Shown here: piece by piece, positions 1 through 7,682 of the stretch | Layout of the letters: the number at the start of each line of letters is the position of its first letter | Numbering within the stretch: the first letter of the stretch is position 1 | From: Lachnospiraceae bacterium | GTDB lineage: Bacteria; Bacillota; Clostridia; Lachnospirales; Lachnospiraceae | Reading direction: 5' to 3' | DNA length: 64,000 nucleotides | Assembly (NCBI GenBank): GCA_015057025.1 | Contig: SVFD01000003.1 | Coordinates: 1-64,000 of the forward strand | Program-made: the position numbers and the translations under genes | The notes under the pieces: model-generated | Databases searched by the model: none | What the model was told of the DNA's origin: nothing | Seen by the model: the letters and a program-made list of their open reading frames with translations, nothing else

Positions 1-1
1 A

Positions 2-121
2 GATAAAATACTTAAAAATAGTAATTCAAAAAGGAAATTCAGAAAAAAAGCAATTTTTTTACCAGGGAAAATTGAAGATGGTTGGATTCCTATTGATTAT
101 AATATAGAATGGAAGGATTGA
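2..121 (+). CDS. C-terminal end of an unidentified protein (truncated by window start)
   Basis: An open frame enters from the left edge and stops at TGA 119-121, giving 39 residues. The piece is lysine-rich at first and ends in an acidic, aromatic tail (…GWIPIDYNIEWKD). I do not recognise the family. The frame is open from the edge and the composition looks protein-like, but 39 residues are too few to be sure it is a real gene end rather than chance. Confidence 0.35.
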   Translation, partial: DKILKNSNSKRKFRKKAIFLPGKIEDGWIPIDYNIEWKD

Positions 122-311
122 ATTTTAGCTTTGCGAAGAAGCAGAAACTTTCAGTTTTTCGCTATGCCTATACCCAAGCATTTATTTAAAACTACAAGAG
201 TTTTATGAAAAAGAAGTAGCCGGTTTTATGAGTATCACACAAATTTTTTATAATTGTTTGCAACCAAAAGTAGCGAAAATGCTACCGCAAGTTGAGTGTA
301 AATCAGCCTGA
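109..311 (+). pseudogene. possible degraded gene remnant in two frames
   Basis: An ATG at 109 overlaps the preceding stop and opens a 26-residue frame ending at 187-189 (FAKKQKLSVFRYAYTQAF). A second frame, open from about 129 to the stop at 309-311, continues with LQEFYEKEVAGFM and about 25 more residues. Read together they could be one short gene broken by a frameshift. No family is recognised. A TATAAT-like hexamer lies at 249-254, so part of this stretch may instead be promoter DNA for the next gene. This is weak evidence. Confidence 0.2.
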
Positions 312-343
312 CTTCTGATATTCTTTATTTGGAGGTGGATATC

Positions 344-1015
344 ATGATATTTTCGGAAAAATTATATTTGCTAAGAAAAAATAAAGGATATACGCAGGAG
401 GAACTGGCAGAAAAGCTTTGCGTATCGCGGCAGGCAATTGCAAAGTGGGAATCAGGACAGTCTTTTCCCGATATTGCTAATTTAATTCAAATCAGTGATT
501 TGATGAATGTTACGGTTGATTATTTGGTAAGAGACCAAGAATGTAGCAGAAAGCCGATAGAAACGGCTGTGGGAGACATAGATAAAATTATTCAATTCCG
601 CCTGAAAGCCAATGTTAATACCTACGCGGCTTTTATGAATGAGACGGATTCTACCAGATACGATTCTCACGATTACAAGTATGAAGAAGGTGAATTTGCT
701 TACCACGATACTTATCTTGGCGGTGAGCAGTTTGCCGGAGAAGAAGGTATATGGAGAAATGGTACCGCCGTATATGCAATGAATTATTTAGGCAGGGTGT
801 TAGGTGATAATTTTAGCGGGGACTTTCTGAAAGAAGCCCTACGCATGGCAACAGCGGAATATCCTTACAGAGGGCCGGAGTTTTATAAGTCCGGCGAATA
901 CAGTTATAAGTGTAAAGTAACAGGAGATTTTACCTGGTTCCAGGGATATGAAGAAATATATTGCCAAGATGTGAAAGTGTATGAGTGTTATTTTCACGGC
1001 GGATTAATGAAGTAG
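344..1015 (+). CDS. XRE-family HTH regulator with C-terminal DUF5680 domain
   Basis: A 223-residue cytoplasmic protein. The first ~60 residues are a classic Cro/C1-type helix-turn-helix: LRKNKGYTQEELAEKL, then SRQAIAKWESG and a PDIANLIQISDLMNVTVDYL tail. The C-terminal ~140 residues match the DUF5680 pattern: YLGGEQFAGEE, an AMNYLGRVL stretch, PYRGP, and GDFTWFQG followed by FHGG at the end. XRE proteins with such domains are usually small-molecule- or stress-responsive repressors, but the ligand is unknown. The start is set at ATG 344 because GGAGGTG at 331-337 sits 6-7 bases upstream; an upstream TTG at 329 would leave that site inside the gene. It is followed 17 bases later by the MmcQ/YjbR gene, so the two may be co-transcribed. 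Confidence 0.85.
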   Translation: MIFSEKLYLLRKNKGYTQEELAEKLCVSRQAIAKWESGQSFPDIANLIQISDLMNVTVDYLVRDQECSRKPIETAVGDIDKIIQFRLKANVNTYAAFMNETDSTRYDSHDYKYEEGEFAYHDTYLGGEQFAGEEGIWRNGTAVYAMNYLGRVLGDNFSGDFLKEALRMATAEYPYRGPEFYKSGEYSYKCKVTGDFTWFQGYEEIYCQDVKVYECYFHGGLMK

Positions 1016-1032
1016 TAAAAGCAGGTATTTTT

Positions 1033-1362
1033 ATGCAGACACGGGAAGAAATTTTAAAGTACGGACTATCCTTTCCAAATACATATCAGGATGCGCCTTT
1101 TCACGACCCGAATTGGCAGTTGGTTCGTGTTCGAGGAAGTAAAAAAGCCTTTTTATGGACCTATGAGAGAAACGGACAGTTGTGCATCAATATTAAGGCT
1201 GATCCTGACTGGAGGGACGTGTGGCGTTCTTTGTACCCGGCAGTACAGCCCGGATATCATCAGAACAAGGAACACTGGAATACCGTGATTCTGGACGGGA
1301 CGGTTCCGACGGAAGAGTTAAAAAGAATGATTGCGGAAAGTTATGATTTGGTCCGTAAATAA
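1033..1362 (+). CDS. MmcQ/YjbR family protein
   Basis: A 109-residue protein of the MmcQ/YjbR family (YjbR fold, related to the DNA-binding CyaY-like fold). Family features visible are an N-terminal REEILKYGLSFPNTYQDAPF segment, the ICIN-like strand LCINIKADPDW, and PGYHQNKEHWNTVILDG. The molecular role of the family is not established; DNA binding is suggested by fold only. The start is ATG 1033, which gives the usual family N-terminus (MQTREE); a GTG at 985 would add residues overlapping the upstream gene. The ribosome binding site is poor (AGCAGG about 7 bases upstream), which fits translational coupling to the XRE gene. Confidence 0.8.
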   Translation: MQTREEILKYGLSFPNTYQDAPFHDPNWQLVRVRGSKKAFLWTYERNGQLCINIKADPDWRDVWRSLYPAVQPGYHQNKEHWNTVILDGTVPTEELKRMIAESYDLVRK

Positions 1363-1380
1363 TAATCATGATAATAAAAG

Positions 1381-1433
1381 AAACAACTATGGGGTATCAG
1401 ATACGACATAGCTGTTTATCTATCAAGTTGTTT
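1381..1433 (+). other. intergenic RNA hairpin without a U-tract
   Basis: The octamer AAACAACT (1381-1388) is perfectly complementary to AGTTGTTT (1426-1433). Inside lies a further 5-bp hairpin, GTATC/GATAC (1394-1404), and an alternative pairing of 1381-1390 with ATAGCTGTTT (1408-1417). It sits between the end of the MmcQ gene and the T-box promoter. There is no U-run, so it is not a normal intrinsic terminator. It could be an mRNA 3' end stabiliser or a DNA operator. Confidence 0.3.
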
Positions 1434-1438
1434 ACTGC

Positions 1439-1467
1439 TTGACAAAATATTATCGCAAGCGTATATT
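1439..1467 (+). promoter_or_regulatory. sigma-A promoter of the T-box transcript
   Basis: A consensus -35 TTGACA (1439-1444) and a -10 TATATT (1462-1467) are separated by exactly 17 bases. This predicts a start near 1474, just upstream of the T-box Stem I, so the leader and the ACT-MBL gene form one transcription unit. Confidence 0.75.
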
Positions 1468-1499
1468 ACAGTTAAATAAATAATTCAAATGAAAAAAGA

Positions 1500-1756
1500 C
1501 TATGACGAAGACGGTTGGATTATGGAATCTTCAGAGAGTTGGCGTTTGGTGAGAGCCAATGGTGAAATAATTCGGGAACCTATCACTTCCGAGTCGGAAG
1601 ACCGAAAGCAAAGTTGCAAGTAGACTCTTCCCGTAATGCTGCGTGAAGGCAAAGGACTTGATGGAGTCCGGTGAGTGGCGAAATTTTTTGTTTCGCAATT
1701 TGAGTGGTACCGCGGGTTTTGAACTCGTCTCAAAGAAATTTGAGACGGGTTTTTCT
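1500..1756 (+). promoter_or_regulatory. T-box leader (tRNA-sensing riboswitch)
   Basis: Several T-box landmarks are present in order. The Stem I base is GAC (1504-1506), loop GAAGA, CGG (1512-1514), pairing with CCG (1589-1591), A, GTC (1593-1595), which has kink-turn character. AGAGAG lies at 1533-1538. The distal hairpin is TTGGC/GCCAA (1539-1543, 1555-1559), with GGTGAGA in its loop. The T-box sequence GAGTGGTACCGCGGG lies at 1702-1716. TGGT in the bulge would pair with the tRNA end ACCA. By its position before ACTTCCGAG, the specifier is most likely ATC (1582-1584, isoleucine); overlapping readings such as CTA or ACC cannot be excluded. Uncharged tRNA should favour the antiterminator and read-through into the ACT-MBL gene. 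Confidence 0.9.
1724..1756 (+). terminator. T-box intrinsic terminator
   Basis: CGTCTCAAA (1726-1734) and TTTGAGACG (1739-1747) form a perfect 9-bp stem with a GAAA loop, followed by GGTTTTTCT. The stem lies directly after the T-box sequence and is the structure that competes with the antiterminator. Confidence 0.88.
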
Positions 1757-1866
1757 ATTTTTGTGGGGGAAATACAATGTTTATAGTAAAACACAGATAT
1801 ATAAGATTTGTGTTTGCGAAATAATATTATATTAGTTTGATGCAGTTTAAGTTGGAGGTGTCAGTA

Positions 1867-3303
1867 ATGAAAAAGACCTATGTAACATCAATGCCAAATC
1901 ATATCGGCGCATTTTTAAAAGCAAGTAAATGTTTCTCGGCTTTGGGTATTAACATTACACGAGTAAGTTATAACAAGGCGGTGGATTCTCACACCCTATT
2001 TATTGATGCGGAAGGCACAGAGGAGCAATTGAAAAAGGCGGATGCAGAGCTTGAAAAAATTGGATATTTACAGAATGATAAGGAGAAGAATAGTATCGTT
2101 TTATTGGAATTTAAGTTGAAAGACGAACCGGGAAGCGTAACGGCAATCCTTATGCTGATTAACGATTTTAATTTTAATATTTCTTACATTAGTTCCCAGG
2201 AAAACGGAACGGATTATCAGCTTTTTAAAATGGGGTTGTATGTGGATGAACCGGATAAAATTGCCCGATTTTTAGACGAAGCAAAGAAGTTATGTAAGGT
2301 GCGTGTAATCGATTATAACAGCACGGAAAAAGTATATGACAACAGCATCTTTTATCATAATTATGTAGCAGGGCTTGCCGGAATGATGGGACTTTCGGAA
2401 GAAGTGAAGCAGGAACTTCTGGTGCATGTTAATCTTGCCATGCAAACGCTGGATGAACAGGGATTGTCGCCGTATCGTACCTTTGACAGCATCAGTAAAT
2501 TTGCGGAATTGTTGTCAGTTTCTAAGGGAGAGGCTTTTTTACCAAGAATCACGCAGCATCAAATAACGGACAACACGGATATCACCATCATAGAGCCCCC
2601 TTGCGGAAGCAATGTTATTATTATAAAAAGTCTGGGTGAAGTCTTGTTTGTGGATACGGGTTATGCCTGCTATCAAGAGGAAATGATGCAACTGATTTAT
2701 AAGATTCTTCCAAACTTTGATAATATGAAAAAACGTGTGCTTTTAACTCACGCGGATGTGGATCATTGCGGACTTTTACCACTGTTTGATGAAGTGATTA
2801 CAAGTCATAAATCAGCCGCATGCCTAAGCAACGAGTATGAGGGCGTCAGTGGGTATAGGGAGCAGAATCCCTTGCATAAGCCGTATATTAATATTTGTAA
2901 AATTTTAACGTCCTATGCACCGGTAGACCCTTCTAAAATAACAGTACCTTGGGAAAATAAAGAAGAAATGTCAGAACCTTTGACACAGATTGGATTCTTT
3001 GATTTTGGTGAATTGCATTTCGAGGTTTACGAGGGTAAGGGGGGCCATTTGCCCGGCGAAATCGTGTTGATTGACTATAAACATCACATTGCTCTTACGG
3101 GAGATGTGTATATTAATTTACGGGGACTGACGCCGGAGCAGGCAGAGTATAATCAGTATGCCCCTATCTTAATGACTTCCGTGGATACGGACCCTACTTT
3201 ATGTGCAGAAGAGCGCAAAGCGATTTTACAACGTTTGGGTGTTGGGAACTGGCAGATTTTCGGTGCCCACGGCTATAAAAAAGAGTATTCCGTAAATATC
3301 TGA
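1867..3303 (+). CDS. tandem ACT-domain / metallo-beta-lactamase-fold fusion protein
   Basis: A 478-residue soluble protein with three parts. Two ACT-like domains lie at about residues 2-72 (MPNHIGAFLKASKCFSALGI) and 78-155 (LKDEPGSVTAILMLINDFNFN), both with the typical N-terminal strand and amino-acid-binding turn. A helical linker covers about 160-225. A metallo-beta-lactamase fold runs from about 228 to the end, with HADVDHCG (H295, D297, D299, H300), GGHLPGE, TGD and GAHG. The second His of the usual HxHxDH motif is Asp here. ACT domains normally bind amino acids; together with the T-box this suggests an amino-acid-controlled hydrolase, substrate unknown. The start is ATG 1867, with GGAGGTG 6 bases upstream. 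No membrane segment is seen. Confidence 0.8.
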   Translation: MKKTYVTSMPNHIGAFLKASKCFSALGINITRVSYNKAVDSHTLFIDAEGTEEQLKKADAELEKIGYLQNDKEKNSIVLLEFKLKDEPGSVTAILMLINDFNFNISYISSQENGTDYQLFKMGLYVDEPDKIARFLDEAKKLCKVRVIDYNSTEKVYDNSIFYHNYVAGLAGMMGLSEEVKQELLVHVNLAMQTLDEQGLSPYRTFDSISKFAELLSVSKGEAFLPRITQHQITDNTDITIIEPPCGSNVIIIKSLGEVLFVDTGYACYQEEMMQLIYKILPNFDNMKKRVLLTHADVDHCGLLPLFDEVITSHKSAACLSNEYEGVSGYREQNPLHKPYINICKILTSYAPVDPSKITVPWENKEEMSEPLTQIGFFDFGELHFEVYEGKGGHLPGEIVLIDYKHHIALTGDVYINLRGLTPEQAEYNQYAPILMTSVDTDPTLCAEERKAILQRLGVGNWQIFGAHGYKKEYSVNI

Positions 3304-3332
3304 AAATATTACGTAAAAATAGCATAAAAACC

Positions 3333-3361
3333 TTGTTATTTCCGCATAAAATGTGTAAAAT
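3333..3361 (+). promoter_or_regulatory. promoter upstream of hisS
   Basis: TTGTTA (3333-3338) and TAAAAT (3356-3361) are spaced by 17 bases, about 57 bases before the hisS start. A small inverted repeat TACGC/GCGTA (3377-3381, 3388-3392) lies in the short leader. No T-box elements are present here. Confidence 0.6.
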
Positions 3362-3417
3362 TGATATTTGGTAGATTACGCGTATAGGCGTACCAGTATT
3401 TTTTAAGGAGAAATAAC

Positions 3418-4680
3418 ATGAGCTTAATTAAGAAACCGGTTACCGGTATGAAGGACATGCTTCCTGAAGAAATGCAAATCAGGGATTATGTAATGGACGA
3501 AATCAAGAATACTTACGCAAAGTTTGGTTTTTCACACATTGAAACCCCTTGCGTGGAACATATAGAGAACCTTTGCAGTAAGCAGGGTGGTGAAAACGAA
3601 AAGCTTATTTTTAAGGTGTTAAAAAGAGGCGAGAAGTTAAACCTTGAAGCTGCCAAGGAAGAAAATGACCTGGTTGACAGCGGTTTACGTTACGACTTAA
3701 CTGTGCCTTTGGCAAGATTTTATGCAAATAATGCTGCAAACTTAAACCAGCCTTTTAAGGCGTTACAGATGGGTAATGTGTGGCGTGCGGACAGACCTCA
3801 GAAGGGACGTTTCCGCCAGTTTGTACAGTGCGATATCGATATCTTAGGCGAGCCTTCCAACTTGGCTGAAATTGAGTTGGTGCTTGCAACCACAACCCTT
3901 CTCGGAAAACTTGGTTTTGAGAATTTCAAGGTACACATTAATGAACGTCGTATCTTGAAAGCAATGGCTGCTTACAGCGGTTTTGCAGAAGAAGATTATG
4001 ACCAGGTATTTATCCAGCTTGATAAAATGGATAAAATCGGTATTGACGGCGTAAAGGAAGCGCTTTTAGGCTGTGAATTCGCACCGGAATGTGTTGAGAA
4101 GTATATGACTCTTTTCGATAAAATGAATGCTGCAGAAGACAAGCTTGCATTCTTAAAAGAAGAGCTTGGCGATTGCCTGGAAGAAGGCGTAGCTGATAAT
4201 CTTGCAGAGATTTTTGCAACCGTGGAAGCAGCAAAGAAGGCAGACTGTGAAATTATGTTTGACCCCACACTGGTGCGCGGTATGAGCTATTACACAGGTA
4301 CCATTTTTGAAATCGAAATGAAGGAATTAAACTGCAGTGTCGCAGGCGGCGGAAGATATGACAAGATGATTGGTAAGTTTACCGGCAACGATACGCCCGC
4401 ATGTGGATTCTCTATTGGTTTTGAAAGAATTATCACCATTCTTTTAGAAAGAGGATTTAAGGTTCCAAACGCAGATAATAAGATTGCATTCCTTTTAGAG
4501 AAGGGAATGGATGCGGCAAGAACCGGTGAAATCATCGCAGAGGCCCAGGCACTTCGTGAAGAAGGTAAAATTGTTCTGGTAGCCAAGATGAACAAGAATA
4601 AGAAGTTCCAGAAGGAACAGCTTATGAAGGATGGTTATACCGAGTTTAAGGACTTTTACAAAGAAGCGCTTAAGAACTAG
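3418..4680 (+). CDS. hisS: histidyl-tRNA synthetase
   Basis: Class II aminoacyl-tRNA synthetase that charges tRNA-His, 420 residues (normal size). It starts with the expected PVTGMKDMLPEE. Motif 2 is GNVWRADRPQKGRFRQF, the histidine-specific loop is LVRGMSYYTGTIFE, and motif 3 is GFSIGFERI; the C-terminal ~80 residues form the anticodon-binding domain. Start ATG 3418 has AAGGAG 7 bases upstream. It is followed by aspS with a gap of 106 bases, the common hisS-aspS order of Firmicutes. It has its own promoter rather than reading through from the T-box unit, though read-through is possible because no terminator is seen after the ACT-MBL gene. Confidence 0.96.
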   Translation: MSLIKKPVTGMKDMLPEEMQIRDYVMDEIKNTYAKFGFSHIETPCVEHIENLCSKQGGENEKLIFKVLKRGEKLNLEAAKEENDLVDSGLRYDLTVPLARFYANNAANLNQPFKALQMGNVWRADRPQKGRFRQFVQCDIDILGEPSNLAEIELVLATTTLLGKLGFENFKVHINERRILKAMAAYSGFAEEDYDQVFIQLDKMDKIGIDGVKEALLGCEFAPECVEKYMTLFDKMNAAEDKLAFLKEELGDCLEEGVADNLAEIFATVEAAKKADCEIMFDPTLVRGMSYYTGTIFEIEMKELNCSVAGGGRYDKMIGKFTGNDTPACGFSIGFERIITILLERGFKVPNADNKIAFLLEKGMDAARTGEIIAEAQALREEGKIVLVAKMNKNKKFQKEQLMKDGYTEFKDFYKEALKN

Positions 4681-4786
4681 TCTGTAGCGATAAAAAAGAA
4701 ATAAAGCAGAAATTAAAAGTAGATTAAATTTTAAGGTTTCAATAATAAAAGATGGAAACTGCAAAAACAGTTGAAGGAGAAGAAAA

Positions 4787-6601
4787 ATGGCTGAATCAAT
4801 GAAAGGCTTAAAAAGAACCCACCGTTGTACTGAGGTAAGCGAAGCAAACTTAGGACAGGTAATTACCGTAATGGGATGGGTACAGAAGAGCAGAAACAAA
4901 GGCGGAATTATTTTTACAGACTTAAGAGACCGAAGCGGTCTTTTACAGATTATTTTTGAGCAGGGCGAAAACGGGGATTTCGTAAATGCGGAAGATTTCG
5001 AGAAGGCAGAGAAACTTCGTAGTGAATTTGTTGTTGCGGTAACCGGCAAGGTTGTAAAACGTGGTGGCGCAGCAAATGAAAACTTAAAGACCGGTACGAT
5101 TGAAGTGCGTGCAACAGGACTTCGCATTTTATCAGAGGCAGAAACGCCGCCTTTCCCCATTGAAGCAAATTCCAAGACCAAGGAAGAATTGCGCTTAAAG
5201 CACAGATATTTGGATTTAAGAAGACCGGATTTACAGTCTAATATCATCATGCGTAGTGAAGTGGTAAATAAAATCCGTAACTTTCTTGCGGATGAAGGTT
5301 TCTTGGAGATTGAAACCCCGATTCTTATGAAGTCTACACCGGAAGGCGCAAGAGACTATCTTGTTCCCAGCCGTGTGCATCCCGGAAACTTTTATGCATT
5401 GCCCCAGTCACCTCAGCTTTACAAGCAGCTTTTGATGTGTTCAGGTTATGACCGTTATTTCCAGATTGCAAAATGCTTCCGTGACGAAGACTTACGTGCG
5501 GATAGACAGCCTGAATTTACCCAGGTGGATATGGAATTGTCTTTCGTGGATGTAGAAGATGTTTTAGATGTAAATGAAAGACTTTTAAAGAAAGTTTTTG
5601 AAGATACCATTGGCGTGGAAGTAAGCCTTCCTTTGCCCAGAATTACATGGCAGGATGCTATGGACCGTTTCGGTTCCGATAAGCCTGACACACGTTTCGG
5701 TATGGAGTTACAGAACGTATCTGATGTGGTTGCAGGTTGCGGTTTCAGCGTATTCACAGGCGCCCTTGAAAACGGCGGTTCCGTACGCGGTTTGAATGCA
5801 AAGGGCCAGGCAGGTATGCCCCGTAAAAAAATCGATGCCCTTGTGGAATTTGCTAAGGGCTATGGCGCTAAGGGGCTTGCTTATCTTGCAATTAACGAAG
5901 ACGGTACCTACAAGTCATCTTTTGCTAAATTTATGACAGAAGAAGAACTTGCTAAATTAGTAGAAGCTATGGACGGACAGCCCGGCGACTTGCTTTTATT
6001 TGCGGCAGACAAGAATAAAGTGGTTTGGGATGTTTTAGGCGCACTTCGTTTGGAACTTGCCAAGACGATGGAATTGATTGATAACAGCAAATACAACTTC
6101 CTTTGGGTAACCGAATTCCCTCTCTTAGAGTGGGATGAGGAAGAGAAGCGTTTTGTAGCGGTTCACCATCCGTTTACCATGCCTATGGATGAGGATATTC
6201 CTTATCTTGACAGCGATCCCGGACGTGTACGTGCTAAGGCTTACGACATCGTATTAAACGGTACAGAGCTTGGTGGCGGTAGCGTGCGTATCCATCAGGG
6301 AGATATCCAGAGCAAGATGTTTGAAATGCTTGGATTTACACCGGAGCAGGCACACAGCCAGTTTGGTTTCCTCTTGGATGCATTTAAGTACGGTGTTCCC
6401 CCTCATGCAGGTCTTGCTTACGGTCTTGACCGTATGATTATGCTTATGGTAAAAGCTGAGTCCATTCGTGACGTAATGGCCTTCCCGAAGGTAAAAGATG
6501 CTTCCTGCCTTATGTCAGAAGCTCCTAATGTGGTTGATCCTAAGCAGCTGGAAGAACTTTGTATCAAGATTGATCTTCCTGTAGAAGAAACAGAAGAATA
6601 A
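4787..6601 (+). CDS. aspS: aspartyl-tRNA synthetase
   Basis: Class II synthetase of the long bacterial type, 604 residues. An N-terminal OB-fold anticodon domain (about 10-105) contains VMGWVQKSRNKGGIIFTDLRDRSG. The catalytic core has motif 2 (FRDEDLRADRQPEFTQVD) and motif 3 (GLAYGLDRM); the bacterial GAD insertion lies around 290-420. The ribosome binding site GAAGGAGAAG precedes ATG 4787. Whether it charges only tRNA-Asp or also tRNA-Asn depends on whether gatCAB exists elsewhere, which this window cannot show. A strong terminator follows. Confidence 0.96.
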   Translation: MAESMKGLKRTHRCTEVSEANLGQVITVMGWVQKSRNKGGIIFTDLRDRSGLLQIIFEQGENGDFVNAEDFEKAEKLRSEFVVAVTGKVVKRGGAANENLKTGTIEVRATGLRILSEAETPPFPIEANSKTKEELRLKHRYLDLRRPDLQSNIIMRSEVVNKIRNFLADEGFLEIETPILMKSTPEGARDYLVPSRVHPGNFYALPQSPQLYKQLLMCSGYDRYFQIAKCFRDEDLRADRQPEFTQVDMELSFVDVEDVLDVNERLLKKVFEDTIGVEVSLPLPRITWQDAMDRFGSDKPDTRFGMELQNVSDVVAGCGFSVFTGALENGGSVRGLNAKGQAGMPRKKIDALVEFAKGYGAKGLAYLAINEDGTYKSSFAKFMTEEELAKLVEAMDGQPGDLLLFAADKNKVVWDVLGALRLELAKTMELIDNSKYNFLWVTEFPLLEWDEEEKRFVAVHHPFTMPMDEDIPYLDSDPGRVRAKAYDIVLNGTELGGGSVRIHQGDIQSKMFEMLGFTPEQAHSQFGFLLDAFKYGVPPHAGLAYGLDRMIMLMVKAESIRDVMAFPKVKDASCLMSEAPNVVDPKQLEELCIKIDLPVEETEE

Positions 6602-6630
6602 AAAGAACGAGTTGCAAGAAACTCTGACAG

Positions 6631-6667
6631 AATCCTCTCGTTGAAAAAGCGGGAGGATTTGCTTTTA
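6631..6667 (+). terminator. intrinsic terminator after aspS
   Basis: AATCCTCTCG (6631-6640) pairs with CGGGAGGATT (6650-6659) with one G-U pair, around a 9-base loop. TGCTTTT follows. It ends the hisS-aspS unit. Confidence 0.8.
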
Positions 6668-6782
6668 TAAAAGATGTTTTGTAACTAAATCCGTCAAAAA
6701 AATGTATCTCACGGATAAAATAAAAGCAGAACTCAACAAATTTGATTAGAACAGTAATTATCTGACAGGAGAAGCAGCAAAT

Positions 6783-7535
6783 ATGATAAAAGTGTATATA
6801 GCAGATTTAAGCGGTTTAGAGAACGAGTATGATGAAAAATTGAATATGTTACATCGCTCCAGGGCAGATAAGCTGAATTCTTATAAAATGTCTGCAGACA
6901 AGGTTCGTAGTCTGGGCGCAGGGCTTCTTTTGGAAAAGGGTTTAGAGGATTTTCTGCGGTCTGTGGACGATATGTGTTTGGTAAAAGCAGTGTCAAAGGA
7001 AACACAATCAAGCAAGATGAATTGCCGGGGCAGATTCACTTTACCAAAAGATGCAGAAGGCAGATATATTATAGAATATGGCTATGGTCCTCAAGGAAAA
7101 CCGTATTTTAAAGACTATCCGGACATACACTTTAGCCTTTCGCATTCTGGTAAAATAGCAGTTTTAGCTCTTGCAGATTCGGAAGTAGGCATTGATGTGC
7201 AGGAGTTTCGAGGATTTCAGGAAAAGGTTGCGAAGCGATTTTATCATGAAGAAGAATATAAAATATTAGAAGCCGTATCAGAAGCCGAAGCGAAGGAAAT
7301 GCTATTTTATAAGATATGGACATGTAAAGAAGGATACATAAAATATACCGGAAAAGGTATGGGGCAGGATTTGCGAAGTTTTTATTATGATGCGAAGCGT
7401 GAAAAGGTCTGTAATGAAGAAGCAGAATTGGCAAACTGTCAGGAAATTCCCTTGAATACAGATAATTATTTTTGTTCACTTGTTTTTCACCAAAATATAA
7501 AAAAAATAGATAAAATAATCAAATTATCATTGTAA
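6783..7535 (+). CDS. 4'-phosphopantetheinyl transferase, Sfp/AcpT superfamily
   Basis: A 250-residue enzyme that transfers the phosphopantetheine arm of CoA to the serine of carrier proteins. Family motifs are FSLSHSG, VGIDVQEF (Mg-binding Asp), and KIWTCKEGYIKYTGKGMG, which carries the W-x(3)-E-x(3)-K signature; the length fits the Sfp (two-subdomain) group. No NRPS or PKS gene is in the window, so the substrate may be the fatty-acid carrier protein or a distant cluster. ATG 6783 has AGGAG about 10 bases upstream. The preceding stretch holds a weak inverted repeat ATCCGT/ACGGAT (6689-6694, 6711-6716). Confidence 0.88.
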   Translation: MIKVYIADLSGLENEYDEKLNMLHRSRADKLNSYKMSADKVRSLGAGLLLEKGLEDFLRSVDDMCLVKAVSKETQSSKMNCRGRFTLPKDAEGRYIIEYGYGPQGKPYFKDYPDIHFSLSHSGKIAVLALADSEVGIDVQEFRGFQEKVAKRFYHEEEYKILEAVSEAEAKEMLFYKIWTCKEGYIKYTGKGMGQDLRSFYYDAKREKVCNEEAELANCQEIPLNTDNYFCSLVFHQNIKKIDKIIKLSL

Positions 7536-7682
7536 TTTTTGATTTAATTGTGCAAAATGCACAAAGAAAAATGCTTTGATTGTCAAAGTTTACGATAGAC
7601 TAATGCAACGCTGTTGTGGTATGTTATACATAGGGGATTTTGGAACATTACATACATTATGAGACTTGAGTTGGAGGACGGA

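Noticed and set aside
4681-4786. Possible T-box or attenuator before aspS
   Set aside because: Only a 5-bp hairpin AACTG/CAGTT is seen, with no T-box sequence and no terminator.
4495-5250. Long antisense open frame over the hisS-aspS junction
   Set aside because: It is the shadow of two well-supported synthetase genes, with no ribosome binding site and no family resemblance.
6783-7535. PPTase as a sign of a nearby natural-product cluster
   Set aside because: No NRPS, PKS or carrier-protein gene is in the window; a general carrier-protein role is enough.
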